Notes: generated from the letters alone by a model not told the origin. A stretch of DNA of 64,000 bases from CAYSFW01 sp050329935 (GCA_050329935.1 JBHJOI010000080.1:1-64000); one strand, 5' to 3'. Numbered from the stretch's first letter, positions 36,554 to 44,697 are shown. Made by a program: numbers and translations.

Positions 36554-38485
36554 TCATGAGGGTTGCTCCGCGACGCCGCGTAGCGTGGCTATTTCCGCGC
36601 GTGGCTCGACCTGCCCCGCGGGTCCTGGCCCGGCCGGATCCGCAGGGTCAATCGTGTCCGTCGCTGACCCGGCGCTCAGACCTTCGCCATTCATGATCGC
36701 ATCGATCTGCTCACGATCCAGGGTCTCAAACTCCACCAGCGCGGCAGCCATCTGGTGCAGACGATCCAGATTTTCGGTGAGCAGGCGGCGACTGCGTTCG
36801 AGGTTACGCTCGATGATCAAGCGCACTTCGGCATCCACCTGCTTGACCGTATCGTCGGCCATATGTTTGCGTTGGGACACCGACTGCCCCAGGAACACTT
36901 CGCCCTCTTCGTCCTCGTAGGCAAGCGGACCAAGGTTATCGGAGAGCCCCCATTTCGTGACCATGTTGCGCGCGATCTCGGTCGCCCGGTGGATATCGTT
37001 CTGCGCACCCGTAGTCACCGCTTCCTCGCCAAAGATCAGCTCCTCGGCGACTCGGCCACCGAACAGGCTGGAGATCTGACTCTCAAGATAACGCTTGCTG
37101 GCGCTATACCGATCCTTTTCCGGTAGAAACACCGTCACGCCAAGCGCACGTCCACGTGGAATGATCGAAACCTTGTGGACCGGATCATGCTCTGGCACGA
37201 GCCGACCCACGATGGTATGCCCTGCCTCGTGATAGGCCGTGAGCTGTTTCTCGGTCGGACTCATTGCCAGGCTGCGACGCTCGGCACCCATCATGATCTT
37301 GTCCTTGGCGCGCTCGAACATTGCCATCGTAACGACCGACTGACTCGCACGGGCGGTCAACAATGCCGCTTCGTTGACCAGATTGGCGAGGTCGGCGCCG
37401 GAGAACCCAGGCGTGCCGCGCGCGATCGAGCGCGCATCCACGTCATCGCCTAGTGCGATCTTGCGCATGTGGACCTTGAGAATCTGTTCGCGCCCAACGA
37501 CGTCAGGCAAACCGACGACTACCTGTCGGTCGAAACGACCCGGGCGCAACAGGGCCGGATCGAGCACATCGGGGCGGTTGGTCGCGGCAATGACGATCAC
37601 ACCCTCGTTCCCCTGGAAACCGTCCATTTCCACCAGCATCTGGTTCAAGGTTTGCTCGCGCTCGTCGTGTCCACCGCCCAGTCCAGCGCCGCGCCGGCGT
37701 CCGACCGCATCGATCTCGTCGATAAAGATGATGCACGGCGCCTTCGCCTTGGCTTGCTCGAACAGGTCGCGCACACGAGATGCGCCAACCCCCACGAACA
37801 TCTCGACGAAGTCCGAGCCGGAAATCGAGAAGAACGGCACCTTGGCCTCGCCGGCGATTGCCCTTGCCAACAGCGTCTTACCGGTGCCCGGCGGGCCAAC
37901 TAGTAACACGCCGCGTGGAATGCTACCGCCGATCTTGCGGAACTTATCGGGATTACGCAGAAAATCCACCAACTCGGCAACTTCCTCACGCGCCTCATCG
38001 ACACCGGCGACATCGGCCAAGGTCACCTTGACCTCGCCTTCAACCATTTCCCGCGCCCGACTCTTGCCGATATTGAAGATGCCGCCACCCGCGCCACCCT
38101 GGAGGTTTTTGCGCATGAACCAGATCCAGACGCCGATGATCAACGCGATCGGCAATAAAGAAAGTAGCAACTGGCCCAGGAAGCTGGGGCGTTCGGCCGC
38201 GAGCGCGACGATTTCGACCTTGTGTGCCAGCAGATCGTTGACCAGCCCTGGGTCGTTGGGCTCGATTGTCTGGAAGCGCGTGCCATCGCCGCGTTCGCCG
38301 CGAATGCGCTCGCCTTGCACCTCGACCTTGCGCACGCGTTCCTGTTTCACCTCGCCGATGAACTGGCTGTAGCTGATGGTTTCACCGCCGGAATCCCGCT
38401 TGGGGCCGCCAAACAGCGATATCGCGAACCACAGGCTCGCAAGAATGACGAACCAGTTCACCGCGTTCGCTTTAGGTTTCTGCAT
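36554..38485 (-). CDS. ftsH: ATP-dependent zinc metalloprotease FtsH
   Basis: FtsH is the membrane-bound AAA protease for quality control and regulatory proteolysis. Two N-terminal transmembrane helices (VNWFVILASLWFAISLFGG and LLLSLLPIALIIGVWIWFM) flank a periplasmic segment. Walker A is GPPGTGKTLLARAIAG, Walker B CIIFIDEIDAVG, and the protease zinc site is AYHEAGHTIVG. The C-terminal tail is Pro/Ala/Gly-rich. The length (643) is normal. The rlmE (ftsJ) gene, commonly upstream, is absent; the upstream region instead holds an intergenic repeat. Confidence 0.97.
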   Translation of the reverse strand: MQKPKANAVNWFVILASLWFAISLFGGPKRDSGGETISYSQFIGEVKQERVRKVEVQGERIRGERGDGTRFQTIEPNDPGLVNDLLAHKVEIVALAAERPSFLGQLLLSLLPIALIIGVWIWFMRKNLQGGAGGGIFNIGKSRAREMVEGEVKVTLADVAGVDEAREEVAELVDFLRNPDKFRKIGGSIPRGVLLVGPPGTGKTLLARAIAGEAKVPFFSISGSDFVEMFVGVGASRVRDLFEQAKAKAPCIIFIDEIDAVGRRRGAGLGGGHDEREQTLNQMLVEMDGFQGNEGVIVIAATNRPDVLDPALLRPGRFDRQVVVGLPDVVGREQILKVHMRKIALGDDVDARSIARGTPGFSGADLANLVNEAALLTARASQSVVTMAMFERAKDKIMMGAERRSLAMSPTEKQLTAYHEAGHTIVGRLVPEHDPVHKVSIIPRGRALGVTVFLPEKDRYSASKRYLESQISSLFGGRVAEELIFGEEAVTTGAQNDIHRATEIARNMVTKWGLSDNLGPLAYEDEEGEVFLGQSVSQRKHMADDTVKQVDAEVRLIIERNLERSRRLLTENLDRLHQMAAALVEFETLDREQIDAIMNGEGLSAGSATDTIDPADPAGPGPAGQVEPRAEIATLRGVAEQPS

Positions 38486-38540
38486 GATGTCCTCGTCGTG
38501 TGGAGCGTCGCCTCTGCACGTAATGGGGGCAGTCTAAGTC

Positions 38541-38569
38541 GAATAAACCCCCAGGTTGTTCTGTTTCAA
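38541..38569 (-). promoter_or_regulatory. Candidate ftsH promoter
   Basis: On the minus strand TTGAAA (38569-38564), a 17-bp spacer and TTATTC (38546-38541) make a fair sigma-70 promoter, with a start near 38534 and a leader of about 50 bases. I found no convincing heat-shock sigma-32 pair at the right spacing. Confidence 0.42.
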
Positions 38570-38744
38570 CGACTCAATACATCGTAAACTCCTGCGCATT
38601 GCGACCAAACGCTCAATCTCGCCCGAAGCGCCGTGAAGAAAATTCCACCGGTGTGCCTTACCGTGGCCCCAGCGCGGAAACCTCGCGTGACCTCGATCGG
38701 AGCAGAGTGATCGCGTGCAGGTTACAAATGATGGGGTTCGTGAG

Positions 38745-38875
38745 CGCAACGCTCCGGGTTGGGCGTGAGGTGCGTGGATGCGTGGGCCGCGGCCGTCGCG
38801 TTCACAGAAATGATTTCACACTATCACCGGCCTACCCAACCCTGAGCAGCTTTCAACCCTCGGCGCGGCGTCCTC
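38745..38875 (-). repeat. Composite intergenic repeat, decayed copy
   Basis: Read on the minus strand, a 49-base stretch starting at the GAGGA near 38875 aligns without gaps to copy A (starting at its GAGGAT, 28670) with about 36 matches, including TGAAAGC and GGTTGGGTAGGC. The opposite end has CCCAACCC, mirroring GGGTTGGG. The left arm of the first stem is changed, so that hairpin no longer forms. Confidence 0.55.
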
Positions 38876-38910
38876 GTCTTTCAGGCAGGAAGCCGTCCCG
38901 CGGCATGGAT

Positions 38911-39264
38911 TCAGGGCCGTCCGGATTCCGGCGTTGCACCCGCCGCGTGCGAACGACGTCGCGTTACCGGCAGCGCTACGCGCCGCGCGAGCGTGCGTCC
39001 AGCGCGGGCGACCGCGCGGTCGAAGGCCAGGTACATATCGGACTGCACGTCCTCAACCACGATCTCGGGCATGCCAGAAAGTCGGATCTCGATTTTGCAG
39101 ACCTTGTCGAGCCCACCCTTGGGCCCGTTCACGTCAGACAACCGGACGATGACCCGTGTGATGCGATGCCCGACCCGCGCCATAATCATACGCAATCGAA
39201 GGTCGATGTGTTTCCGTAGGGGTTCGGTGAGGGTGAGGTGATTTGCCTGTAAGTCGATGTGCAT
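38911..39264 (-). CDS. HPF/RaiA-family ribosome-associated protein
   Basis: The 117-residue protein has the beta-alpha-beta pattern of short hibernation-promoting factors: MHIDLQANHLTLTEPLRKHIDLRLRMIM, then ITRVIVRLSDVNGPKGGLDKVCKIEIRL, then VEDVQSDMYLAFDRAVARAGRTLARRV. The DVNGPKGG loop is common in this family. A basic, low-complexity tail follows. It is not beside rpoN, where HPF usually lies in Gammaproteobacteria, so it may be a second paralogue. The ATG at 39264 is chosen by homology; the longer open frame is unsupported. Confidence 0.78.
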   Translation of the reverse strand: MHIDLQANHLTLTEPLRKHIDLRLRMIMARVGHRITRVIVRLSDVNGPKGGLDKVCKIEIRLSGMPEIVVEDVQSDMYLAFDRAVARAGRTLARRVALPVTRRRSHAAGATPESGRP

Positions 39265-39616
39265 CTGGCGCCTGTGTCGATCGTTGATTCCAAATTGAAC
39301 TCGCGTCGTTCCGCGCGAGGCGTCGAGCAGATCCCATTCAGCCGCACAAACGCGGTAGCCGTATATCACTATCAAGGCACCACGATCACTCAGAAATGCT
39401 GCCCCGTAGCCACACGCGTACGCCGTTTCGCCGTCGCCTGGTGCCAGAATCCGCTCGTCCGCGCTCGCGCCGTGCTCGCCGCGCACTAGGCGGCTTGCGA
39501 CAAGACGCGTCAAAGTCTATTTGCAAACTAACGCCGCACGGACCGAGCGACTACTCAAATCTGACGTCGATAGACTCGAAATAGTCGAAGCGTCCACCGC
39601 GCCCAAGGCGGCTGCA
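39265..39616. other. Gene-free stretch
   Basis: These 352 bp contain open frames on both strands, but none has a ribosome-binding site or protein-like composition. I see no terminator, strong promoter or repeat. The HPF-like gene should have its promoter at the left end. Confidence 0.4.
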
Positions 39617-40120
39617 TCAGTATCCGGCGCCTGCCGCGGGCTGACCACTGGCGTGGGTTGGAATGATCGGTGCATCGGCGGTCAGGTTGACTTTGAACTG
39701 GATCTTGTTGGTCATGCCCATCAGTTGCTCTCGGGTCGAACCGGAGAACCAGATGCGCACGGGTTGGTACACCCCGTCATCGACCGCGATCGTCAGCGGT
39801 GTATCACCGCCCGCGACGACGACTTCGAACTGGTGCTCGCCCGGCGTGACCACGACGACACGATTGTGCTTGGTCGCACCCTCGTCCCGATTCTTGCGCG
39901 TCATACCTTCGAACACGCGCTTGCCGCCTTCGATGCGGTAGATCGACGCATCGACCTTGTATTTCTCCTGCACCGGGTCATCGCTGGGTATGTAGAACTC
40001 CACATACGCCTTTGGCCCCGCGATGAAGTGCTCCTCGCTGGGCTCGCCGCAACCGGCCATGCCCAGCAGCACGATCGGCATCAACAAGCCCCACGTTTGC
40101 TTTTTTCCTATCCTCACCAC
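39617..40120 (-). CDS. Putative lipoprotein
   Basis: The 167-residue product has a basic start and hydrophobic core leading to a lipobox LLGMAGC (Cys24), then GEPSEEHFIAG. The mature part is beta-rich (AYVEFYIPSDDPVQEKYKVD, RVVVVTPGEHQFEVVVAGG, VRIWFSGSTREQL) and ends in a Gly/Ala/Pro tail. I recognise no family. It is likely anchored in the outer or inner membrane facing the periplasm. The start is a GTG at 40120 or 40117. It has no operon partner. Confidence 0.68.
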   Translation of the reverse strand: MVRIGKKQTWGLLMPIVLLGMAGCGEPSEEHFIAGPKAYVEFYIPSDDPVQEKYKVDASIYRIEGGKRVFEGMTRKNRDEGATKHNRVVVVTPGEHQFEVVVAGGDTPLTIAVDDGVYQPVRIWFSGSTREQLMGMTNKIQFKVNLTADAPIIPTHASGQPAAGAGY

Positions 40121-40311
40121 TCATGACTCCGAATGTGCTTGAACGCCGGGTGATTATCCCTCAGACCCACTGGTTATCGCGAATTTCGCCGCCACCCGCG
40201 GCGCTGGCAACAACAGCGCTCTCCACGGTGGAACTCAGGACCGCGATCGGATCCGCGGCATGCCGGGTTTGACGACCCCTTCGCCAGGCGCGAACGCTCA
40301 AGGCGCTGAAA

Positions 40312-40974
40312 TCATTCGCCAACCAGTAGCACGATCAAAACCTTGGGGCCGTGTACGCCGTAAGCCAAGGTCTGTTCGATATCCGCCGACTTCGACGGTC
40401 CGGAGACCAATAACGCGTTGGTCGGCATCGCGGCGACCCAATTCTGGCGCGCGCAGGCCTCGGCAAAAGTAGAGAATAGCTTGTCGACCTCAAGCACCGC
40501 GATATGCACCGGCGGCACCAGCGACATCAGGCGCGGTTCGTCCGCGGTGGGCCAAAGGATCAGACTGCCGGTTTCGGCGACTCCACCCAGCGTGCTCGTC
40601 AACGCGGCGTCGACTTCGGCAAACAGCGCCTGCTTCCATGCCTCGATCGGGTGCTCGTATCGCTTCGCGGGCGGTAGCGCCGCACCCGCTCGGGCCGCCG
40701 CATCGAGCGCTTGCCCCCACGGCGTCGCGCTCGCATACAACAGGTTGCGCAACTGCAAGCGCGCGCTGACCGCAACGCAGGCATCGATCCAGTTCGCGCG
40801 CGAGGCCGGAATCACCTCGGCTCGCACCGCAGTCATACGCTCGGTGAAGCGGCGCACTTTTTCCTCTGTATCCCAATCGAACCTGCGCACCGGGGCGCGG
40901 ATCAGGGTCTCGCCGCCGGCGGCGAGACGCCCATCGCGCAAGCGCGCGAAAATGCGGTCGCGAGCGTCACTCAT
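40312..40974 (-). CDS. lutC: LUD-domain protein, LutC-like
   Basis: The 220-residue protein fits the LutC/YkgG family: an N-terminal MSDARDRIFARLRDG helix, a central Rossmann-like core, SLVPPVHIAVLEVDKLFSTFAE near 160-181 and the end GPSKSADIEQTLAYGVHGPKVLIVLL. LutC works with LutA and LutB in oxidising lactate to pyruvate. It overlaps the end of lutB by eight bases. LutA is not adjacent. Confidence 0.88.
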   Translation of the reverse strand: MSDARDRIFARLRDGRLAAGGETLIRAPVRRFDWDTEEKVRRFTERMTAVRAEVIPASRANWIDACVAVSARLQLRNLLYASATPWGQALDAAARAGAALPPAKRYEHPIEAWKQALFAEVDAALTSTLGGVAETGSLILWPTADEPRLMSLVPPVHIAVLEVDKLFSTFAEACARQNWVAAMPTNALLVSGPSKSADIEQTLAYGVHGPKVLIVLLVGE

Positions 40975-42385
40975 GATCGAACCCCTGTTGCCGCGCGAGG
41001 CGATGCAGGGATCGCTCGGCCAGGCGCGGTGCGGCGCGCGAGCGGGTCCATGCCCCTAGGCGCCGGGGCACCCAATGGCGTAGCCAAGCCGCAAGCCAAG
41101 TGCCCAGGCGATAAACCGCCGGATGCGCATGCACCAGCGCCCATCCACGCCAGATCAAGGCCTCACCCGCATGACGTCGACTCCCGTGACCACGCGCCCC
41201 CTTGCCGTCGGCACGTACCGCATCGAAACGCAGGCGATTGATCAGATTCGGTAATGGAATGCGAACCGGACACACTTCGCCGCACGCGCCACACAAGGTC
41301 GACGCCGAGGTCAGTTCGCCAATCGCGTCCAGGCCTTCCTTTTGCGGTTCGAGCACAATCCCGATCGGACCGGGGTACACCGTGCCATAGGCATGACCGG
41401 ATATCCGCGTATACACCGGACAGTGATTCATGCACGCGCCACAGCGGATACACCGTAAAGTCGCCTGCAACTCCGGATCGCCATAAATCGTCGACCGGCC
41501 GTTGTCGAGCAGTACCAGATGAACCTCGTGGGGGCCGTCCTTTTCGTGTAGCTTGCGGGGCCCGGAGATCATATTGAAATAAGTGGTGATCGGTTGCCCT
41601 GTGGCGGAGCGGGTCAACAGCGTAAGTAACGGGGGAATATCCGCGAGACACTCGACCACCTTCTCGATGCCGGTCACCGCGATATGCACCGCAGGCGCGG
41701 TCGTGCTCATGCGCCCGTTGCCTTCGTTCTCGACCAGGCACAGCGTGCCAGTTTCGGCGACCGCGAAGTTCACTCCGGAGAGCCCGACTGGCGCGGTGCG
41801 AAACTTGTCGCGCAGCAACTGGCGCGCGTTTTGGGTTAGCTGGTCGATATCGTCCGAGTAAGGGATGTGCGGAAACTTCTCGCGAAACAGCTCGGCGACC
41901 TGGTAGCGATCCTTGTGAATCGCCGGTGCGACGATGTGCGAGGGCGGCTCATGGGCTAGCTGGAGGATGAACTCGCCAAGATCGGATTCCAGCGCCTCGA
42001 TGCCCTGTTCCGCGAGAAAGGCGTTGAGCCCCATCTCTTCCGAAACCATCGACTTGCCCTTGATGATCATGCGCGCGTCATGCCGGCGCATGATCCCGAG
42101 GACGATGCGGTTGGCGTCTAGGGCCGTCTCGGCCCAGTGCACCTGGATGCCATTGGCGCTGCAACGCGCTTCGAGTCGTTCCAGCAACCCGGGCAGATTT
42201 CGCAACGCGTGGGCGCGAATCTCCAGGCCTTGCGTACGCAGACGTTCGAGCTCTTCGCGATCGGGAAATTGGTCCAGTCGGCGGGCCATGAGCCCGTCCA
42301 TCGCGCTGCGAAAATTACGTCGCACCCGCGCATTTGCAAGTGCCTCGTCAATTCGCTGTCTAAACTCGCCAGGGCTGGATTGCAT
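40967..42385 (-). CDS. lutB: Iron-sulfur lactate-utilisation protein, LutB-like
   Basis: The 472-residue protein has an N-terminal LUD domain (for example KGKSMVSEEMGLNAFLAEQGIE and GVNFAVAETGTLCLVENEGN) and two ferredoxin-type clusters near residues 310-375: CIRCGACMNHCPVY and TLCGACGEVCPVRIPL. The C-terminal region ends with a basic segment. Together these match LutB/YkgF. The ATG at 42385 is preferred to the earlier non-ATG start. Only lutB and lutC are present, so the cysteine-rich LutA must be encoded elsewhere, or a different partner is used. Confidence 0.9.
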   Translation of the reverse strand: MQSSPGEFRQRIDEALANARVRRNFRSAMDGLMARRLDQFPDREELERLRTQGLEIRAHALRNLPGLLERLEARCSANGIQVHWAETALDANRIVLGIMRRHDARMIIKGKSMVSEEMGLNAFLAEQGIEALESDLGEFILQLAHEPPSHIVAPAIHKDRYQVAELFREKFPHIPYSDDIDQLTQNARQLLRDKFRTAPVGLSGVNFAVAETGTLCLVENEGNGRMSTTAPAVHIAVTGIEKVVECLADIPPLLTLLTRSATGQPITTYFNMISGPRKLHEKDGPHEVHLVLLDNGRSTIYGDPELQATLRCIRCGACMNHCPVYTRISGHAYGTVYPGPIGIVLEPQKEGLDAIGELTSASTLCGACGEVCPVRIPLPNLINRLRFDAVRADGKGARGHGSRRHAGEALIWRGWALVHAHPAVYRLGTWLAAWLRHWVPRRLGAWTRSRAAPRLAERSLHRLARQQGFDHE

Positions 42386-42601
42386 TCGGGTTGACCGCTG
42401 GTTGTCGTTTGCTCGGCGCAACTCCGGTATCGGCCACGCGTTATTCGCAAGCCGATCACGACCGGGGCACGGGCCGGTTCGCGCCCGCCGCGCGGACCTA
42501 CCGCTCGTCTCGACTACGGGACGCGTCGGCTACCCAAGTGTAATCGACGCAGCGCATCCCGCCATATCACCCCCCGCCCCGACTACCGGTGCGACGTTGC
42601 G

Positions 42602-43042
42602 TCAGCTCTTGCTTTTCTGCGGCCGTCCCGTCTTGATCGGCAGGAGTCGCGCCAGATGCTGTTTGACCTCTTCCGCCGGCAACCGCGCGATCATCGCGAC
42701 ACCGATGCGCAGGATCTCGCTTTTCTTTATGCTGAAGCCGTCGCCCAGGCAACCGCGCTTGATGTCGTCGATCTGCGCATACTCGAACTCAGGCATCGTG
42801 AAGCTGTCGCGAACCACTTTCGGCTTCTTGAATTTGGCCGGCTTTTTGTCTTTCTTGGGCTTTTTGGCGACCGCCTTGGGCGCCTCTTCGGCAATAGCCG
42901 AACTGGCGGCATTGACCTCGGCGGGCGGTTCCACTTGCGGCGCTTCAGCGGGCACCGTTGATGCCACGGCCGCTACGTTGTCGGACTTGATCTCCTGGAC
43001 TTCGTCAACGGTGTTGGATTGCTCGTTGTTTTCGTCTTTCAT
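42602..43042 (-). CDS. Ribbon-helix-helix protein with acidic and lysine-rich N-terminal tail
   Basis: The 146-residue protein has three parts. Residues 1-55 are acidic and Ala/Pro/Val-rich. Residues 56-77 are lysine-rich (AKKPKKDKKPAKFKKPK), like a histone H1 tail. Residues 78-121 fit a ribbon-helix-helix fold: strand VRDSFTMPEFEYAQI, helix DDIKRGCLG, helix KKSEILRIGVAMIARL. The end PIKTGRPQK resembles a family of uncharacterised proteobacterial proteins. GGAGG at 43053-43049 is six bases from the second ATG (43042), which I prefer. A perfect palindrome lies immediately upstream, so autoregulation is likely. Confidence 0.75.
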   Translation of the reverse strand: MKDENNEQSNTVDEVQEIKSDNVAAVASTVPAEAPQVEPPAEVNAASSAIAEEAPKAVAKKPKKDKKPAKFKKPKVVRDSFTMPEFEYAQIDDIKRGCLGDGFSIKKSEILRIGVAMIARLPAEEVKQHLARLLPIKTGRPQKSKS

Positions 43043-43054
43043 CATAGGCCTCCA

Positions 43055-43081
43055 AAACTATATATACCGTTTATATAGTTT
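43055..43081. promoter_or_regulatory. 27-bp perfect palindromic operator
   Basis: AAACTATATA (43055-43064) and TATATAGTTT (43072-43081) are exact reverse complements around a 7-base spacer. The site lies 13 bases before the chosen start of the RHH gene, directly upstream of its ribosome-binding site, and its A/T-rich arms could also serve as -10 sequence. A binding site for the RHH protein itself is the simplest reading. Confidence 0.75.
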
Positions 43082-43189
43082 ACACTACCTGCGATCGACC
43101 CGAGCAACTCGACCCCAGGGCTTGTCAGGTATTCCCATCCGTTAAGAGTGATGAACATCCGGCGACCAATGCGAGTCGGAAGCCGCCGC

Positions 43190-43777
43190 TCAAGTCAGTT
43201 GCCCACCGAGGTAGGCCTTGACCAACGCGAGTAGCCCAAACACCATGAACAACGAAGCGGCGGCCCGATGCATCCAGACCTGCGGCAATCGACGCATCAC
43301 GGTGATTCCGAGCAGAATGCCCAGCAACGAGACGGCCCAAAGCGCCAGCGTGCCGCCGATAAAAACCGAAATCAGTTCACCGGTTCCGCTTGCCAACGCG
43401 ACCATCGCCAGTTGTGTCTTGTCTCCCAGCTCAGCAAGGAAAATGATCGCGAAGCTGGCCAATAACGCATTCCGCACCCGTCCGGTAACATCGCCGTCAC
43501 CGTCGCCTTCATTGGAATCGCTCCAGGCGCGATACGCAAACACCAGAAACAATACACCCGCCACGATCAAAACCAGCCGCTGTGGCACGTAGCGGAACAG
43601 TACCGCGCCCAACAGCACAGCCAGCAGATTCAATGCCGCGAATGCGAGAAACACACCTCCGATCACGGGCCAGACTCGGTAGCGATGCGCCAAGGTCATC
43701 GCCATCAGTTGGCTCTTGTCGCCCATCTCCGCAAGGAACAGCAGGCCAAATGAAGACAGTATGATTGAAGGATCCAT
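43190..43777 (-). CDS. TMEM165/GDT1 (UPF0016) family transporter
   Basis: The 195-residue membrane protein contains the two signature motifs of the family, LAEMGDKSQ (residues 15-23) and LAELGDKTQ in the second half, each starting a three-helix unit. Characterised members export Mn2+ or exchange Ca2+/Mn2+ for protons. The ATG at 43777 starts MDPSIILSSFGLLFLAEMGD; the longer open frame (to 43888) is not protein-like. I looked for a manganese riboswitch in the leader and did not find one. Confidence 0.9.
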   Translation of the reverse strand: MDPSIILSSFGLLFLAEMGDKSQLMAMTLAHRYRVWPVIGGVFLAFAALNLLAVLLGAVLFRYVPQRLVLIVAGVLFLVFAYRAWSDSNEGDGDGDVTGRVRNALLASFAIIFLAELGDKTQLAMVALASGTGELISVFIGGTLALWAVSLLGILLGITVMRRLPQVWMHRAAASLFMVFGLLALVKAYLGGQLT

Positions 43778-43909
43778 GACGAAAACGACCCGGTGATTGG
43801 TAGACCCGCCCTCGGTTGCGCGGAACACCGGAGCGAGTGATTCGACCGTTTGCGCCGGCGCGCGGATTGTAGCCGATGCCTGTGCCAATCTCGAACCAAG
43901 CTAGCGTTC

Positions 43910-44080
43910 GCCTTACATCCATTGCGCGGACGCCGCCGAGAGTGTAAGGCACTCCGAGTTCGGTTGGCGGGAGCGACGGCCGCGTGGACGCGGCCGTCGC
44001 TCCCCCAGGGGTGCGTTCACGGGTCGCCTGCCTACCTGGCCGGGAGCCAAACTGCCTTTGAATCGGGCACTTCGCGTTAA
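43910..44080 (+). repeat. Composite intergenic repeat, copy B
   Basis: This 171-bp unit starts with an 8-bp perfect stem, GCCTTACA (43910-43917) / TGTAAGGC (43943-43950). A second stem-loop, GCGACGGCCGCG...CGCGGCCGTCGC (43973-44000), follows, then CCCCCAGGGGTGCGTTCACG and a tail ending CACTTCGCGTTAA. The order and spacing match copy A even where the stem sequence differs, which suggests the structure is conserved through compensating changes. Confidence 0.7.
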
Positions 44081-44225
44081 GGCGCGCTGGTATCCCGCCG
44101 CCCAATCGCGTGACACAAGTGCCTATCGTTGCCAAGACCAGATGCCGCGGCCTCGAATCCACTCGGCCGAACGGATCACCGGATGCGTTTATGCTGGATC
44201 GATCTTCAGTTTAGCGACCTTAAAT

Positions 44226-44243
44226 ATCGATATCATCGATATC
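44226..44243. repeat. Tandem 9-bp repeats ATCGATATC x2
   Basis: Two exact, adjacent copies of ATCGATATC lie 20 bp upstream of the -35 of the dsrC-like gene. Each copy contains overlapping palindromes (ATCGAT, GATATC), so the site could bind a dimeric regulator twice. Confidence 0.6.
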
Positions 44244-44262
44244 ATATAGCGAATAATATCGT

Positions 44263-44291
44263 TTGATTGACCTGAAACGACTTCGTATAGT
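44263..44291 (+). promoter_or_regulatory. Promoter of the dsrC-like gene
   Basis: TTGATT (44263-44268), a 17-bp spacer and TATAGT (44286-44291) form a good sigma-70 promoter. Transcription would start near 44298, leaving a leader of about 27 bases with GGAGAGAGG just before the ATG. Confidence 0.65.
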
Positions 44292-44324
44292 CGAGCCACA
44301 GGTTCACCCAGTCGGAGAGAGGCC

Positions 44325-44657
44325 ATGACTGCCACCACATACTACACGCTCGATAATGAAGGCTATTTAATAGATCCCGAGGACTGGACCGAGGCCGTTG
44401 CTGACATCCTGGCCGAACACGAGGGGATCGCGTTGACCGCCGAGCACCGTCAGGTTCTGCAATTTATGCGTGTTTATTGGAGCGAGCACCGCATCGCGCC
44501 CGATGTTCGCCACGTGATCGACCAGCTCGCGCGAACGCAGGGTATCGGAAAGACACTCGCCAAGGAGCGTCTGTTCAAGCTGTTTCCCTACGGCTACGTG
44601 CTACAGGCTTGCAGAATCGCCGGGATGCGACGCCCACGCGCGTGGAGCACGGGCTAA
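44325..44657 (+). CDS. DsrC/TusE-family sulfur-carrier-like protein, CysB only
   Basis: The 110-residue protein fits DsrC/TusE: an N-terminal YYTLDNEGYLIDPEDW, the helical core EGIALTAEHRQVLQFMRVYW and a C-terminal arm LFPYGYVLQACRIAGMRRPR. Dissimilatory DsrC has two C-terminal cysteines, and TusE keeps only the penultimate one. Here the penultimate cysteine is missing (the tail ends RAWSTG) and the upstream one (QACRI) remains. It is therefore neither canonical DsrC nor TusE; such paralogues occur in sulfur oxidisers, with unclear roles. It has its own promoter and converges on ureG. Confidence 0.86.
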   Translation: MTATTYYTLDNEGYLIDPEDWTEAVADILAEHEGIALTAEHRQVLQFMRVYWSEHRIAPDVRHVIDQLARTQGIGKTLAKERLFKLFPYGYVLQACRIAGMRRPRAWSTG

Positions 44658-44674
44658 ACCACTGGACCGGCAAG

Positions 44675-44689
44675 GCCACGCACCGTGGC
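44675..44689. terminator. Hairpin between convergent dsrC-like and ureG genes
   Basis: GCCACG (44675-44680) pairs with CGTGGC (44684-44689) around CAC, in the 40-bp gap between the two stops. It has no T-run on either side, so it is at best a weak bidirectional terminator. Confidence 0.35.
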
Positions 44690-44697
44690 GCTAGACG

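Larger units (their letters stand above)
38486..38910. other. Intergenic region between HPF-like gene and ftsH
   Basis: No gene is supported in these 425 bp. The right part (about 38745-38875) is a decayed, reversed copy of the composite intergenic repeat; the left part holds the ftsH promoter candidate. Short frames across it look like shadows. Confidence 0.55.
43778..44324. other. Intergenic region between the GDT1 and dsrC-like genes
   Basis: The 547 bp hold, from left to right, the GDT1 leader, copy B of the composite repeat (43910-44080), tandem ATCGATATC repeats (44226-44243) and the dsrC-like promoter (44263-44291). No gene is supported. Confidence 0.6.

Noticed and set aside
38486..38545. 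Heat-shock (sigma-32) promoter for ftsH
   Set aside because: A CCCCAT element is present, but the nearest GTTGAA is far too distant (about 36 bp).
38599..39219. Plus-strand 206-codon frame
   Set aside because: It spans the decayed repeat and the antisense of the HPF-like gene; very arginine-rich.
42440..42590. Further copy of the composite repeat between lutB and the RHH gene
   Set aside because: Only a short CTTGGGTAGCCGAC-like segment resembles it; stems and tail are not recognisable.
43778..43909. Manganese (yybP-ykoY) riboswitch before the GDT1-type gene
   Set aside because: The expected conserved helix and loop sequences are not present in the leader.
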